In this document: one piece after another, positions 1-10,941 of the stretch
How positions within the stretch are numbered: the first letter of the stretch is position 1
How the letters are laid out: every line of letters starts with the position of its first letter
Assembly (NCBI GenBank): GCA_013399855.1
Contig: VXAY01004755.1
Span: 630,546 to 694,545 of the forward strand
Length of the DNA: 64,000 nt
Origin: Oxyruncus cristatus
Lineage: Eukaryota; Chordata; Aves; Passeriformes; Cotingidae
Direction: 5' to 3'
Program-made: the position numbers and the translations under genes
The notes under the pieces: model-generated
The model's database searches: none
The model's input: only the letters and a program-made list of their open reading frames with translations
What the model was told of the DNA's origin: nothing

Positions 1-1336
1 CTGTCCTATAACAGACCCTCTGCCAAGGGGGTGGCACAGCCAGGGCGCAGCTTTGCTGGAACCCCACAGGCTACACCCCAAGTTTTCTAATCATTAGTTC
101 CCCCTAAGCATGCAAAAGTATCTCTCAGAGCAAGAAAACCCAGAGGACATGAGAACCTCATCAAAAGATTAAAGCTCCACTTCTTGTGTCAACATCAGGT
201 CAGACTGGAGAGGACACGGAGGCACACGCTGGAGCTTAACCTGAAAGTTAGGGCAGCACAGAATGTGGGCAGTGGTGCTTTTACTCCCAGTGTCTCTTCT
301 CCCGTGATTCAGAAGCGTCTGGCCAGAAAGTACTTGGCCCCACAATGTGCCATCATCACTGGGATCCTCCCATCTCATTCCTGAGGTCTGTTTATGAGGC
401 TGAGAAAAGCCATCCAGAGACCCACCATAATCCACGGGCTGTCTAAAATATCCACAAGAGCCCTCCCGAGTCACGAAGATGACAAATGTGTATCCAGCGA
501 GGACTGTTCTCCACTCCTTCGGTTTCAGCAACTCAAAATGAACTTCCAGAGCATCGTGACCCTGCGAAGCCGAACCGTGCGTCCCTCGGGACCATCTCAT
601 TCCTTTCTCGCTCCCCCTCATCAAATAAAGCCCGGAGTTCGTGCGTCATTCTGACACATACCCTTCAGGAAGTGATGGGAAGAGGATAGATTTTCTTCCT
701 GCTAATGCCCCGACTGTGTCCCTGCAGCACGAGGTCCCTCATTCCCACAGTACCAGGCGGGTAACCCGAGGAGCCATGACCAATGTGCTGTCGGATTAGC
801 GTCGCTGGTGACACTGTCAGCAGCTCTCTGCTGGGCTCCTTAAGAGAATATCCTGCTGTGAGTCACAACAAGGCTTGTGTTCGGGAGGCGCGGAGATCTC
901 ATCCAGCAAATTACAACGCGCCACAGTGAATTTCAGGATTCCTGCTCGGAGGCCTCCCGGGGACTGACCCACACGGCGGGTGCTGTATCAAGGGGAAAAG
1001 CCACCTGCTGCACAAAGCCTGGGCTGCCAACCACCAAGACCCACCTGTGGCCAAGGAGCACGAGAGGCTGGGACTGCGAGGCTGCTCCTCAACTTCTCCA
1101 CGGTTTGGCAGAGCAAGGAATGGGTTTGGGTCACTGCAGCAATTTGTCCAAAGAGTGCTGGGATCACGTATCGGTAACTCTTCAATACTGACACGTGTTC
1201 GTTGTCCTAATTAGTAATTACAGAAAGCAGGATGACTCACTCACAAGATGGGCTGGGGAGACCACTGGTTGGACCAGCCTTGCTCCCAGTGTGTGCTGGG
1301 CTGGGAGTCATGTGCACGGCTGGCTGGGAATAACTG
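1..1336. other. unique non-coding DNA
   Basis: No exon, RNA gene or recognisable repeat is visible. A 151-codon open frame on the minus strand (169-624) and a 104-codon frame on the plus strand (877-1191) resemble no family I know and are within what chance gives. The stretch 700-930 is richer in CpG than its surroundings and contains a GGATTA K50-homeodomain-type motif; it is listed separately as a possible conserved element. Confidence 0.6.
700..930. promoter_or_regulatory. possible conserved non-coding element
   Basis: The sequence is single-copy in the window and holds several CpGs in an otherwise CpG-poor region. It also has a GGATTAGCG motif of the OTX/PITX type near 796 and short palindromic words (GCTGGTGACACTGTCAGCAGC-like symmetry near 805-825). 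It has no coding potential. The call rests on sequence style alone; cross-species alignment would decide it. Confidence 0.2.
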
Positions 1337-1571
1337 CAGCAGGGGAGGGTTAGGTTAGATATCAGAAAGAAATTCTTACAGAGAGGGTAATCAGCCATTG
1401 GAATGGGCTGCCCAGGGTAGTGGTGGATTCTCTGTCCCTGGAGGTGTTTAAGATGAGGATGGATGTGGCATTTAGTTCCATAGTCTGGTAACCGCGGTGG
1501 TGTTGGATCAAGAGTTGGACTTGATGATCTCAGAGGTCCTTTCCAACCCATCTGATTCTCTGATTCTATGA
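1337..1571 (+). mobile_element. CR1 LINE 3' fragment (copy A)
   Basis: This is a 5'-truncated CR1 retrotransposon in sense orientation, covering only the 3' untranslated region. It begins at the conserved CAGGGGAGGGTTAGGTT box. It continues through the GGAATGGGCTGCCCAGG and CCCTGGAGGTGTTTAAGATG boxes and the subfamily-marking CATAGTCTGGTAACC. It ends with TTCCAACCCATCTGATTC and a short GATTCTATG tail. A one-base deletion (TTCTTACAG where copy B has TTCTTTACAG) and several substitutions separate it from the copies at 6131 and 48112. It has no coding capacity and is too short to move. Avian CR1 copies are usually 5'-truncated in this way. Confidence 0.93.
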
Positions 1572-1671
1572 AAAGCCAGCTCTAAAACAGCCTCTCTTCA
1601 GCCCAGGACAGACAGAGCACTGGGTACCCAACCAGGAACAGAGCAATGAACTGAAACTCCAAAATCTTCAC

Positions 1672-2045
1672 AGAGTGGGTCAGGTTGGAAGGGATCAGCT
1701 GATCCAACCTCCCCACTCAAGCACGGTCACCCCAGAGCACATGGCACACCATTGTGTTCAGACAGTTTGGAATATCTCCAGGGAGGGAGATTCCACACCC
1801 TCTCTGGGAAATCTCTTCCAGTGCAGGGTCATTCACAAAGGAAAGAAGTTCTTCCTCACGTTCAGGTGGAACTTCCCGGGCATCAGTTCCTGCCTGTTGC
1901 CTCTTGTCCAATTGCTGGGCACCTCCGACCCCTCCCTGCAGATACTGATTGATACTGATGAGGTCCCCTCTCTGTTGTCTCTTCTTGAGGCTGAACAGGC
2001 CCAAGTCCCTCAGCCTTCCCTTGTAAGAGAGATGTTCCAACAACA
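1672..2045 (-). mobile_element. CR1 LINE fragment, antisense (copy D)
   Basis: This is a 5'-truncated CR1 lying on the minus strand and tail-to-tail with copy A, with about 100 bp between the two 3' ends. On the plus strand it starts with the antisense of the 3' end (GGTCAGGTTGGAAGGGATC) and continues through the antisense of the 3' UTR. Near 1985-2020 it reaches the ORF2 C-terminus: read on the minus strand, this gives the CR1-type peptide LGLFSLKKRQQRGDLI. The frame stays open for about 160 codons on the minus strand, but only its first part is ORF2-like; the rest is UTR read through. The subfamily differs from copies A, B and C. It lacks the reverse transcriptase core, so it is a dead remnant. 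Confidence 0.9.
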
Positions 2046-5000
2046 CTCCATGGGAAAAAACACTCAGCAGTGTATGAAGGAATGCAGGAGTGATTTGCAG
2101 TTTTGCTTGATGAAATACCACAGGGCCAGAGAAAAATGCTGCATCTCTAATGAGCAGCAGCCCAAGTGAAAGGGGCAGGGGGAAATAAGAAGGATGCAAC
2201 TGCTTTCACAGGCACACACCAGGAACACAGGGTTTAACACCTCTTTTGTTGTGGAGTGGGTTTTGTACCCCCTCAAGAGTCAGAACTGCGGGGTTTGCAT
2301 CATCTCAGGAAGTTAATGCTTTAATCAGCACAGAACTTGCTAAAAGCAACACTGGGATTGTTTCCCTTTTAGCCAAAAGCAGGGAATTCCACCAACTCCA
2401 ACACTTTGCTGTGACAACAGCAAACTCACCGAGGAACTTCTCACTCAACCAGGCCCTGCTCAGCCTGTGGACACCAACAACACCCAACCCCAAAATAACA
2501 TGCCTCCAAACACATTCTGGTCACACCAGGAGAACAGAAACCCTCAGCTGTGCTGCTGCTCCTCCTTTTTTCTGCCTGTGGCCCCCCACGTTACAGATGA
2601 AAACACGGGCGCATCTGGCATTTACGGAGCTCAAACACCTCCCCGAACACACGGCCCGGCCGCCTCGGAGCTGCTGAGAGGTCTCCAGCTCTGTGCAAGG
2701 GGTCAGACTTAGGAACTGTCAACAGCTTCCTAATGTATGCTCTTTCGCCAGGAAAGGGGGTCCCAGGTTTTATAGCCTAATAGATTCGTTAATCGGAACA
2801 CACACAGGCTGGGAAAGCCACTGTTTGTTTTCTCTGACAAGTTTGGCATTTTCCTCCTGGGAGCCAGGAAGCTTTAAAGGCATAAGACTCTCCCACTTAA
2901 CTGGACAAGAAAACCAGTCTGGACAAACTGAGACATGTCATTGTGGCTGCTTAATTCTGAGCCAGAAGGTGCCGTTTCAGAGACTTTACAACAACATCAA
3001 TGTCAGGGTAAAGGAAATTAAATTCCCCTCCCTCTCCTCCCCTGATGTCTCCATTTTCTCCAGGCTTCCACCGCTGTAGCTCAGGACAGTCTGGCCCATC
3101 ACAGGCCCAATACATGTGGCTAGGCTGATGATAACGATGTTCACATCAGAAAGCTGCCCCAGAGGGAGTTCTTAGAGCAGAGCAAGCCTTCAGTGTGCCA
3201 CAAACTGCCTCTGTTCGCTCATGACAGTGGCTTAAACACCAGAAACATGAAATGGGAAACACAGAGAGTAAAACTCCTAAATGAAACTACCCCCTCCTTC
3301 ACATCAGCAGTTCCCAAACTGTGATGTAGACTCTGCCATCAGAGTAAGAACTTACTATAAATAACTCCCAGACAATCACAAAGGGGAATTCCAAGTGTTT
3401 CCAAGGCGGTGTAGCCCAGCCACTAAAAATAAAGAAAAGTATCTTTAATCCCAGAAGCTGCCATAATTTATTACACTTTAATGGCCTGGATGAGACAAGA
3501 AAATTGTACTCTGAGATTTTATATCATCAAGAAGGAGGAACCAATGGGAGGATTTCAGCAAAAGTAATTTCAGCCTCTTTTCCTCATGTCTTGCTGAACA
3601 CTGGCACTCTCTGCTATGAAATCATTCCAGCACCAGGGCTAAACCCCCGCAGGATGAAGGGACGCTCGCTGGGACTGTGGCACAAAACAACCATCGCAGC
3701 CCACGTGCAGCATCCAGCTCAGCACATCCCCAGGCCGGTGTTTACACCAGGGAAGGGAGCTCCTCAGCACTTCTCTTATTTCTTAAAACTTTTTCTAAGC
3801 ACCTGCTGCAAGGCACTGCCAGGCACAGTTCCTGGGGACAGGCAGAGCTTTGCTGTAATGCTCACTGCCAGGTCTGAGGCCCTGCTCCATGGGCACATTC
3901 CCATTCTTCCTTTGTGCTGCTCCTCTGTCCTTCCCTGCTTTGGCTGGAATCCTCAGTTTCCACAACCTCCTCTGGCTCTAGTACTGCAGCTGTTAAAACA
4001 CTGTATGATGGGTATGGCCAAGATTCAGGAGTGCAGGAAGAACACTCCATTATCCTTCTTCAGAATGGGAACTCGCTTTACCTCCAAGTTTTAACACACC
4101 GGCTCACCCAGGCATTTCTCCTGTCACTGGCTGGAGCAATGCTTATATCTTGCTGCAGTCAAAGCATGTCCCATTGAAGTTACAATGAAACCCTGCTTTA
4201 AGTGCTTTGCTGAATCAGAGCCATCATAACTATCCATTAGGCTTTGATCTGGTTAATGTTTGTCCAAATATGGCCCCACAACGGGAAAGCAATGAACCAT
4301 TATTAAAAGAAGGCAGGACAGCTGGAATTATTTTAGTGTACAACTACATGCACAAACACACAGCAAGTAACAGATTGAAAAGCTGTTCTTGTTATTCCTT
4401 GAATTATTCTCCTCTCATTCCCTCCATTACAAAACTATTAATTAGGGTCTTATTTTTGTTCCACCCCCTCCCGCTTAATGTACTCAGTGCTCATCCAATT
4501 TACACACACAGTTTATCTTGGCAAAAAAAGAAAGGGAAGGAGAAGAATCTCTGCACAGGGGTGGAGGGGGAGAGGTGTTTGTTTGAGGGGAGTCACCGCA
4601 GTCATCACTCAGTCGTTGTACAAGGGAAGAAGGAGGAGGACTAAGGAGGCTTAACTCTTCATGCTATTTATACACCACGGACATGTGTTGTGTGCAGCTG
4701 AAAGGTAATTAAGTGAATACTTGCCTCTTCTTCACTCACACACACAAATCTATTCTGCCCATTTCTTAACAAAAAAAAAAAAAAAGCTGGTCTGTCCCAG
4801 TACAGTTTCTTGAAAAGCAGGTTCGTTGCCAGAACATGCAGAAGGAAGATAAAATTAGAAAGAATTGACTCCACCCATGACAGCAAGGTAAATCTAAGGC
4901 AGGGTCCATCCTCAGTGAAGCTGGTGTCTGCATTCCTCTTTCCAACCTGAGCATTCCCCACCATTCCTGAAGTTACAGGAGTCTTCCAGCACATCTTTGG

Positions 5001-6130
5001 CCCACACACCGTTCAGGGTGAGTTGAGGGTCACTCACCACTGCACACCCCAGCCTCTGGTGCCCAGCAGGCCAGTGGTGGCAAAGAGAGGAGCCACCTCC
5101 ACCTCCCAGCATGGAGGGCGGCCCCAGCACCTCACTGAGGGACTGCCACAGAATGACACCATTATTTTCCAAATCTTCCTGAGCCCTCTCTCTGACGACA
5201 GGACTTGAGGACTTCACCTTTGCCATTGCAAAGATACTGAATGTTCTGTTTGGACAGCAGACGTTTAAGAGATAAGCAAACAGACCTTGTGGTATGTTCT
5301 GATTAGAAAACACAAGTAAAAAGGCTCTCTTGATCTGCCTGATTAGGCTATTATAAATTAGACAGACAATCTGTTTCAAAATCAGTCTTCCATTCATCCA
5401 CAGAGCAGTTTTGCAGAGGTGCAGAGGACTGGCCATTTCTCCTGACTCCAGTGAGTGAAGGTGCGTGTGGGTACGTGTGTTCAGCCCCCCCAAACGTGCT
5501 GCTTTTCAGATGGAGCCTCCTCACACTGGTGCACCTCAAGGAAACATAAATATCAAAGGCAAGGTTAGCGTTAGCGTGAGGAAGGAGCCGCTTGCCCGAA
5601 GTCTGGCATGGACAGGAGGCACCACCCTGCCCGTTTCCTGTTTTCCACTGGAACTCGTGCAAGGAACTCCTGTCCCCTTGCCCAAATCCCATTCCAGAGC
5701 CTTGCTTCAAAGCCACTGCCCCGGGATCGGAACCTCAGCACACGCAAATGGGGGCCATCCCGCTCCAGCCGCTGGAACAAAGCGAGCGGGGAGACAGGGA
5801 TTTCCCAAAGCTCAGCACGGAACACGGCCTGTGCCCAGGGCTGATGGACCTGAGAGTGAGCTCCAGCTTCACCAGCGACCAGCGATGGGAAACCGGGCCC
5901 TGAGAGCTGTCAGGGCAGCACAGCACCTCTGGCCTCGTGTTTCTGAGAGTCTGAGCCTCATCTCCCGGCTGGGGGAGCAGCACTAGGCAGTGCCAGCCTT
6001 GGGAAGGCTTTGCAGGCCACAGATCCAACGTGGTAAATATCCAGCTCATCTCACTGAAGGTTTGGATCCTGTCTCACCATTCAAGGCACAGCCATCCAGG
6101 AGATGCTGGAAGAGCAGACACCAAACCATT
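2046..6130. other. unique non-coding DNA
   Basis: About 4 kb with no gene that can be supported. Open frames of 196 codons (3504-4094, plus), 193 codons (4912-5493, minus) and 173 codons (5465-5986, plus) occur. They lack known domains, overlap other equally long frames, and have no paired splice signals or codon bias that I can see. The stretch 4200-4520 is AT-rich and single-copy. A 15-base A run lies at 4771-4785. Confidence 0.6.
4771..4785 (+). repeat. poly(A) run
   Basis: Fifteen consecutive A residues. No retrotransposed gene body is recognisable upstream, so this is more likely a simple mononucleotide tract than the tail of a processed copy. Confidence 0.9.
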
Positions 6131-6397
6131 AAGACAAGAGGGCTCGGCCTTAAGCTGTGCCAGGGGAGGTTTAGGTTGGATATTAGAAAGAAATTCTTTA
6201 CAGAGAGGGTAATCAGCCATTGGAATGGGCTGCCCAGGGAAGTGGTGGATTCTCTGTCCCTGGAGGTGTTTAAGATGAGGCTGGATGTGGCACTGAGTGC
6301 CATAGTCTGGTAACCACAGTGGTGTTGGATCAAGGGTTGGACTCGATCTCAGAGGTTCCTTCCAACCCATCTGATTCTATGATTTTATGATTCTATT
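6131..6397 (+). mobile_element. CR1 LINE 3' fragment (copy B)
   Basis: This sense-oriented, 5'-truncated CR1 is the cleanest of the three copies of its subfamily. It starts a little upstream of copy A, in the segment matching the CR1 box GACAAGAGG...CTTAAGCTGTGCC. It then runs through GGTTTAGGTTGGATATTAG, GGGCTGCCCAGGGAAGTGG, CCCTGGAGGTGTTTAAGATG and CATAGTCTGGTAACC, and ends with GATTCTATGATTTTATG. Relative to copies A and C it has lost about four bases in the GGACTCGATCTCAGAGG segment, where copy A has GACTTGATGATCTC. It contains no open reading frame of the element. The few differences from copies A and C suggest a relatively young insertion. Confidence 0.93.
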
Positions 6398-8918
6398 CCA
6401 TGATCCATCATCTCCCTGCCCACTCTGAAGGGAAAACCACTCCTTGGGACTGCTGGGCTTGACACAGCTCTGCCTAAACCAAATGGAAAGACCACCAGTC
6501 ATTCCAGAGGAACATAAGGCATTCCCCTATGGATCAGTCCAGCAGCCTTAGTTCCACTAAACATAGCCTAATCTGCCTCATTTTCTGTCCCTATTTTTTT
6601 GGAAAAAAAAACCAAAAACAAACCACCTTTTTCCCATTCAGATTATGATTTCTCATTTCAAAACAGAACAATAAAATAAGTTGGAAAACCCCTTTCCTCT
6701 CTTCTAACGCTATGGTTTATTCCAGCAATGTATTTTTAGACCTCTGACATGTATATAAGAATATATGTTCCCAGAGGAATCTCATACCACTGTGCAATGT
6801 GAACTTGTTGGAGCACTTAATGAATGCTGACACACCCAGATTAAGTGCTTCCCATGCTCGTCCATAGTTTATTTTTTGATGTAAAAAGAAAACAACCAAA
6901 ACAAACTCATAAAAATAAAAAGGCACGTATTTGTATGTTTGGCTAAAAATAATGACTTTTTTTTTTAAGCTGTGCACTGATATGAGATTTATCTTCTTTG
7001 TATAGAATTTTTAGGCCAAACCCTCTCCTTTTTTAGGGAGGCCTGATAAAAATCTAGATATGCCAGTATTTTTAAAACAACATCTTTTTAGTTTCTTTTT
7101 GTGCTGATGAAAACCCAGGGTGCATAGAAAATGAAGAATTTTCCCATAGAAATATTCAGGATTCTCAAAAATACAAGATCTGATTACATCTGGACAGCTC
7201 TGAAGACCTTGATAAAAGATTTATATATGGAAGTCCGAAGTTCTGTGACATCTGTTCTGCCTTCCTGCAAGTATTTTCAAACATTTTCACTCCCAATTTA
7301 GAGGGCTGAGAGCACCTGAAGTAGTTTTAGCTGAAAACTTGATCACAAATCTGATTTCAATGGGAAAAAATGGACAAACAGTTTGGAGGAAAGATGTACC
7401 AAGATGTTGTCTTAAGTCCTGGTCAGATTTGGCAAGAGGGGATGGACAGAGGGATGAAAGGAAGGCAGAAAGAAGGCAAGGAAGGCAGCACTAACCATGG
7501 ACACGATGTCCAGGCTCTTGGAATCCTGGAGAGGCCGGTCCCATCAACAGAACACTGACCAGCCCTTGGATGCCAACAGCTTGTGCTGGACACTGAGGCT
7601 GCACTGGAGAATCCATTGGTCCATGGGGTTTTCACAAGCTTCCAGATGATTCATTTCCATTGAATCCAGCAGGAATGAGCCATCTAAATACCTATTAAGC
7701 CTCAAATTTGAACATGGGACTGAGTATCTTGTGCGTTCCTCAGAAGTTCCCCTCTGGCTGTTTCTGCAAGGACTGTATTTGCCATCCATTTATATCCCAC
7801 TTTGGGATATTGCTGCTATTTAGCTTTCAACACATTCCTCTGTTCCCTGTACCAGGACACAAAACAACGTGGAAGAACAAGGAACATCAAGCTGCAGTCC
7901 ACTTCAGGTTTGTTAAATCTTCAGCTCACATTTGTCATGGGAAGATATGTCCACACTGCTAAAACTAAGCAATGCTGAAAATCAAGCCTTTGCCCACCTG
8001 TAAAAATACAGGTGTGGAGCTTCTCTGCAAACCTGTTCTCAAAGAAAGGTTCTGCAAAACTTGCTCAGGCATTACCACACTCCTCATTCATTTAAACCCT
8101 CTCTCATAAAGGAAGGAATCTATTCTGTGACCCTGATTACTTTTTAAGGCTTTTGGAACAGAGAACTGGAGGTGCCCAGCTCATCACCCACTGTACCTTA
8201 GTAACAGCATTACCCTGATAATATCTACGAGTAGGAAGAGCATCTTTCTAAGAAGCACGAATTCCATATGCCAGATCTTAATTCAAAGGGAATCTGGCAC
8301 CCTATTGAATGTCTCCTCCTGGCCAGGGCACCAGGTCAAGTACTGCGAGCTGTGATAATGAGGCTTGATTCTGACAATTCTGACCAGTAGCTGTTGTCAT
8401 CCTGACTGCTTCTAAACCGTCAAGAAGATGCTGAATGACTTAGGCAGGGTTTATTTTTGGTGTACCAATGCAAAGGAAAATGAAATTCAATGTCACAATG
8501 TCTGCCACAGTCTCTGGGAAATGTGATTTCAGAAGCACATGAAGAATCTCCCCAGCCCAGAGTGTGCCTTCTCTAACCAGATTTCCTTTTCTCAGTCACT
8601 CAAGCAAGATTTTTTGGCTTTTTTTTTCTCATTCTTTCTTTTTTTCCATTCCAGAACCCTTAAAATTCCACCTTTCCTACAGAAGATTTTCTGCCCTGGG
8701 GAAAAATTCTGTCGTGAATTGATGTGGATGTCACATCTCAGTAAGGGAATACTGACTAGAAGCAGCTGCCTCCAACGGACCAACAGTGGGGACAGAAGAA
8801 AGGTGGGGAGTAGGAGACATTACTGAGTGGGAATATTAATTCCAGCCCTTTTCTTGTGCCCTCCACCACGTACATCACACAAACAGAGCAGTTACACCCT
8901 GTTAACACCTCTTTGCAA
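6398..8918. other. unique non-coding DNA, partly AT-rich
   Basis: No gene, RNA gene or interspersed repeat is recognised. The interval 6590-7260 is markedly AT-rich, with several short A or T runs. Nothing in 7300-8900 stands out except short purine-rich stutters around 7440-7490 (AGGAAGGCAGAAAGAAGGCA). Confidence 0.6.
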
Positions 8919-8966
8919 CACTGCCAGGCAGTGCCCCAGGGACCAGCACGGCTGGCACTGCCAGCC
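8919..8966. repeat. twin tight palindromes
   Basis: Two near-perfect palindromes sit 16 bp apart. The first, CACTGCCAGGCAGTG (8919-8933), has 7-bp arms around one base. The second, GGCTGGCACTGCCAGCC (8950-8966), has 8-bp arms around one base. Both share the core CTGCCAG. They could be dimeric protein-binding sites or cruciform-prone DNA; a hairpin RNA would have loops too tight to be typical. Their function is unknown. Confidence 0.6.
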
Positions 8967-10918
8967 CCCAGGAGGGATGAGGTTCCAAAGGCTCCAAGCC
9001 CTGGAGGCTTTTAGAAATAGCACAAAGGATTCTGTCAGAAAGAGTCAAATGAGAGCCTGTGCTAAGCTGGAGCGGTGTGTGAGACACCAGCAGTTCTGGG
9101 AAGGAATAAACCAGCAAGAGGAGAAAGCCTTGAACTGGACACACAGACCAGTTTCAGCTCTGTGACATCATGCATGACTGTTCCTCAGGCTTCCTGTGAA
9201 ATGGCTGTAAGAATCTTACTTTTGTCTTATTTTAAAACGTTATTTTTCCATTTGTGAGGCCATCACTCATTCTAGGTGCACATAACAGGGACATGAGCTT
9301 AGTTATGGCTTCTAGCTGCTATTGTAGCAACTCCATATTTTGGTGTGGTTTAGGCCAAGGAGGAGACATTTGCACAGTTACCCAAAATTTGTGTGGAGAC
9401 TTGAGGGCTGCAATTCACAGGGAGCTTTTCAAAGGTAAGTATGGACCCTAAAGGTACAAGTCCCTCTGTCAGCTCAGCACTAACAAATTAAGAACGCTGA
9501 AAATAGCAGCCACAGGCTCACTGTGCTATTCAGACTGGCATTGCCAAGTACAGCAGCAGCAAAGACATACAGACAAAAGTGCAAAGCATAAACTTGCCAA
9601 GTGCAAAAACTATGGTATGGATTCATGTTCCTGTCATTTATCTCTTGTTTATGTTCTTGCTAAATTATTCTACAGAGGGAATTTTAAAAGTTTAGGAGAA
9701 AGAACACTGCCCATTTATTTTGCTGGGTCATTTACATATTTAACTATTAGCCTTGAACTGACAAGTTTAGTCATTGCATTCCTGTTAAATTCTACAGAAA
9801 TGCTTCAGAACACTGTAGAAGTCCAGGATTATCACCACTGAATGTCTGACAGAACCTTAGGTCAGGGCATGCCACCAGTTAGGTTAAGCTGTAACAGCTT
9901 TAGACCGGCTCAAGATGTGGCTCAGCTAAGTCAGATCTCTGCTTTCGCTCTGCCAGAGCACATCACTTATCTGTGACAGTGTGACACAGCCACACTCTTC
10001 CTGGGACCATCACTAACAGTCCATCATCCCTGCAGGTCCATCCTCCCCAAGAACTGAACACCTGGAGCGGCTGCATCGCCTTAAAACCTCTTGGGCAATG
10101 ACTGTAAATCTGGAATTATGGGTTAAGTCCAAAGAAGTTCACTGCTGTTTCAACTGCATGGAGGGACTGAAACTTAAGTTTGTGCAGCAAAGGCTGCAGC
10201 AGAACAGAAGCCCTACACTGCACTGGTTCTACCCAAAAATCAGTCAGGTGTAAAGCTTCTTAAGCTGTGACCAAAACCTTGGGCCACCCAGCTCTCTGAT
10301 GCAAGGCAGATGAACCTCCTCAAGGACACACAGGAACAGGCATTTTCTCTTCCCTCAGCAGCACTGGAAAGCCAAAGGCAGCAGCACAGCAAGGCTGGAC
10401 TGCAGGGCCAGACATCCAAACAGTCAGGGACAGAGATTCAGGTGTTCTTCACCCAAAATCTGAGCTGCTGTTGGAGAGTTCAGATCCTTTTGAGCACTGG
10501 AGTCACTGCATTATCTGGGTGAAAAAGACTCAACGACACTGAGAACATTTACAGACTTGTCTCAAGTGCTCCAAGTGGGATGCTAAAATATTTACCAGCT
10601 GTATTACTTGTCTTGTCACATCTCTTCAGGCTCAGAGGAAGACATAACAGGTTCAAAGAATACATCAAAGGAACATAGACTGCAAGAATAGCCATACATC
10701 CCCCCAGTAGATGTGTTTCACTACCAGAACTATTTATGATTCAGAGCAGTGGAACAAATGAGGCATAAGAAGTAAAAGAGAAAGAACCCAGGAGAATAAA
10801 AAGGGCAAAGAGATAGAGAACATAATTTCTGTGCACTGGAGTCCGCAGAGATGTTGCCAGAAGGAAAAGGTTCTGGGGTGGCAGAACAGTTGCACGCTTT
10901 TTTCCAACCAGTCATCAG
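8967..10918. other. unique non-coding DNA
   Basis: No exon or repeat is supported. A strong splice-donor-like word, AAG|GTAAGT, lies at 9432-9440 at the end of a 65-codon frame (9254-9451), but no convincing partner acceptor or family resemblance accompanies it. The stretch 9600-9840 is AT-rich and single-copy. Confidence 0.55.
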
Positions 10919-10941
10919 GATTATTATTATTATTATTATTA
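10919..10941 (+). repeat. ATT trinucleotide microsatellite
   Basis: About seven uninterrupted ATT units. It is a simple repeat with no link to a gene. Confidence 0.95.

Noticed and set aside
1675..2169. A 164-codon plus-strand frame and a 160-codon minus-strand frame
   Set aside because: Both run through the antisense CR1 copy. Only the minus frame shows CR1 ORF2 residues, and these are a remnant.
3504..4094. A 196-codon plus-strand open frame, and a similar one at 25357-25947
   Set aside because: No known domain, no splice context, and overlapping frames of similar length occur on other frames or strands. In 64 kb at this base composition a few frames near this length are expected by chance.
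4771..4785. Poly(A) runs (4771, 29546, 61511) as tails of processed pseudogenes
   Set aside because: No coding or mRNA-like body and no target-site duplication is recognisable upstream of any of them.
9254..9451. Possible exon ending in a perfect splice donor AAG|GTAAGT at 9432-9440
   Set aside because: No convincing upstream acceptor, no family resemblance, and no partner exon in reach. Isolated donor words are frequent.
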